A stretch of 5,166 nt of DNA. Source: Planctomycetia bacterium. GTDB lineage: Bacteria > Planctomycetota > Phycisphaerae > Phycisphaerales > UBA1924. The stretch covers positions 1 to 5,166 of the forward strand of contig SXOY01000116.1 in the NCBI GenBank assembly GCA_005776545.1. Direction: 5' to 3'. Shown piece by piece: positions 4,309-5,166 of the stretch (the stretch's first letter is position 1; every line of letters starts with the position of its first letter). The notes below the pieces were generated by a model. It was not told the origin of the DNA. It did not search any database and saw only the letters and a program-made list of their open reading frames with translations. The position numbers and the translations under genes were made by a program.

Positions 4309-5166
4309 ATGGACCGCGATCAACTGCGACGGGTTGTCAAACAACACGCCGAAACTTCACGATTGCTTGGTGTTGATTTTGTGCCTGTTTTCCGGGCTGA
4401 AGGTACGGAATTGGTCGGAGCAGATTCTGGCACAGTCGAAGAGGCGGTTGCCGAGTCACCACGAAAGAAGCCTGTGGAAGTGATGGCGATTGCGAAGGAA
4501 GATCGCAAGCCCGTTGCGAAAGTTGCTGCGGTTGCTGGAGTGCGGACACGAGAGTCGGTGCGAGCAGTTCTGGATGAAATATTGGAGCGATACGAAGCGG
4601 ATGCGCCGCACAAGGCGTTCAAAACCGCGCACAACCGCATCGTGTTTGATGATGGTGATTGCTTGGCACGGCTGATGTTTGTTGGCGAAGCACCGGGCGA
4701 AGATGAAGATATTCAGGGCAAACCGTTTGTCGGGCGTGGCGGGCAGTTGTTGAACAAAATGATTGCGGCGATGGGACTGACACGGGAGGTGGTGTATGTT
4801 GCCAATGTGCTCAAGACGCGACCTCCTGATAATGCGACACCAACACTGGCCGAGTGCCGCCTGTGCGAATCGTATTTGTTTGAGCAGATTCAAGCGGTAC
4901 GTCCGGAGGCCATCGTGACCTTGGGGCTTACGGCAAGTCGAGTTGTGCTGAAAAGCGAAGCTCTGATGTCGACCATGCGCGGGAATTGGCACAGATTTGC
5001 GCTCTCGGATGGGACGTCAATTCCGGTCATGCCAACGTACCACCCGGCGTATTTGTTGCGGGCGTACACCCCCGAAAACCGCGAAAAAGTGTGGTCTGAT
5101 ATGAAGCAAGTCCTTGAGCAGCTTGGACTTAGTGTTCCCGCGACATCAGCGGCGAACCCCAGCTGA
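4309..5166 (+). CDS. udg: Uracil-DNA glycosylase, family 4-like, lacking most Fe-S cysteines
   Basis: The 285-aa product starts at ATG 4309 with AGAGGA (4295-4300) 8 nt upstream, and its TGA is the last codon of the window. The enzyme would remove uracil from DNA by cleaving the N-glycosidic bond, the first step of base-excision repair. The family-4 motifs are clear: GEAPGEDED (126-134, catalytic loop), GKPFVGRGGQLL (137-148), NVLKTRPPDN (166-175), IVTLG (202-206) and HPAYLLR (245-251, DNA-intercalating loop). Classical family-4 enzymes bind a [4Fe-4S] cluster through four cysteines. Here the CxxC site is replaced by about APHK (99-102) and the third Cys by Thr170. Only Cys186 (in LCESYL) matches a ligand; Cys118 and Cys183 are elsewhere. 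Residues 1-85 are an N-terminal extension with a low-complexity, Ala/Val/Glu/Lys-rich middle (about 41-77), longer than in minimal family members of about 190-220 aa. There is no KRRIH insertion, so it is not UdgX. It is likely co-transcribed with the upstream 101-aa gene. Confidence 0.93.
   Translation: MDRDQLRRVVKQHAETSRLLGVDFVPVFRAEGTELVGADSGTVEEAVAESPRKKPVEVMAIAKEDRKPVAKVAAVAGVRTRESVRAVLDEILERYEADAPHKAFKTAHNRIVFDDGDCLARLMFVGEAPGEDEDIQGKPFVGRGGQLLNKMIAAMGLTREVVYVANVLKTRPPDNATPTLAECRLCESYLFEQIQAVRPEAIVTLGLTASRVVLKSEALMSTMRGNWHRFALSDGTSIPVMPTYHPAYLLRAYTPENREKVWSDMKQVLEQLGLSVPATSAANPS

Noticed and set aside
1..5166. CRISPR array, tRNA, rRNA, insertion sequence or phage genes
   Set aside because: No regularly spaced repeats, cloverleaf-like segments, transposase motifs or terminal inverted repeats were seen on either strand by eye.

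Overview
The window looks like a chromosomal segment of a planctomycete, most likely of the class Phycisphaerae, with moderate GC content. Three protein signatures support this. One is a secreted protein ending in two copies of the ADFNND..(D/I)FFDYLDFV dockerin-like repeat followed by a terminal Gly-Cys. Another is a membrane protein with the TM, CxxC...CPECG zinc ribbon, TM head that is common in planctomycetes. The third is a family-4-type uracil-DNA glycosylase of the variant that lacks most of its iron-sulfur cysteines. Lineage is inferred from remembered family features, not from a search.

Layout. Positions 1-65 may hold the last codons of a gene entering from the left. Positions 106-331 form a compact self-contained unit: a near-consensus promoter (TTGCGA, 17 bp, TATAAG with an extended TGG), a perfect 20-bp palindrome between and over the promoter boxes, a 26-codon ORF with its own Shine-Dalgarno, and a hairpin with a T5 tract. 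Positions 332-477 hold no convincing gene; one 46-codon ORF with a strong purine-rich leader is possible. At 523-1242 lies a secreted beta-sandwich protein with a GC-type dockerin, preceded by an extended -10 promoter. It converges, across a 20-nt gap, on a long minus-strand gene (1263-2921) for a two-TM zinc-ribbon protein.

Upstream of that, in the same orientation, is a secreted cytochrome b562-like protein (3027-3596, TTG start). The 105-nt space between these two minus-strand genes holds two overlapping, mutually exclusive inverted repeats. From 3709 onward the genes lie on the plus strand: a 64-aa basic, Trp/Tyr-rich protein, then a promoter with an adjacent inverted repeat, then a probable two-gene operon. 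That operon is a 101-aa single-TM glycine-zipper protein (3986-4291) and the uracil-DNA glycosylase (4309-5166, ending with the last base of the window).

How the genes relate. There is no obvious pathway shared by the whole window. The exported proteins (dockerin protein, b562-like protein) and membrane proteins (zinc-ribbon protein, glycine-zipper protein) suggest envelope functions, while the glycosylase is cytoplasmic DNA repair. The most distinctive items are the 106-331 mini-transcription unit with its operator-like palindrome, the glycosylase that has lost three of four cluster cysteines, and the b562-like four-helix domain that keeps both predicted haem ligands behind a long Pro/Gly-rich tether.
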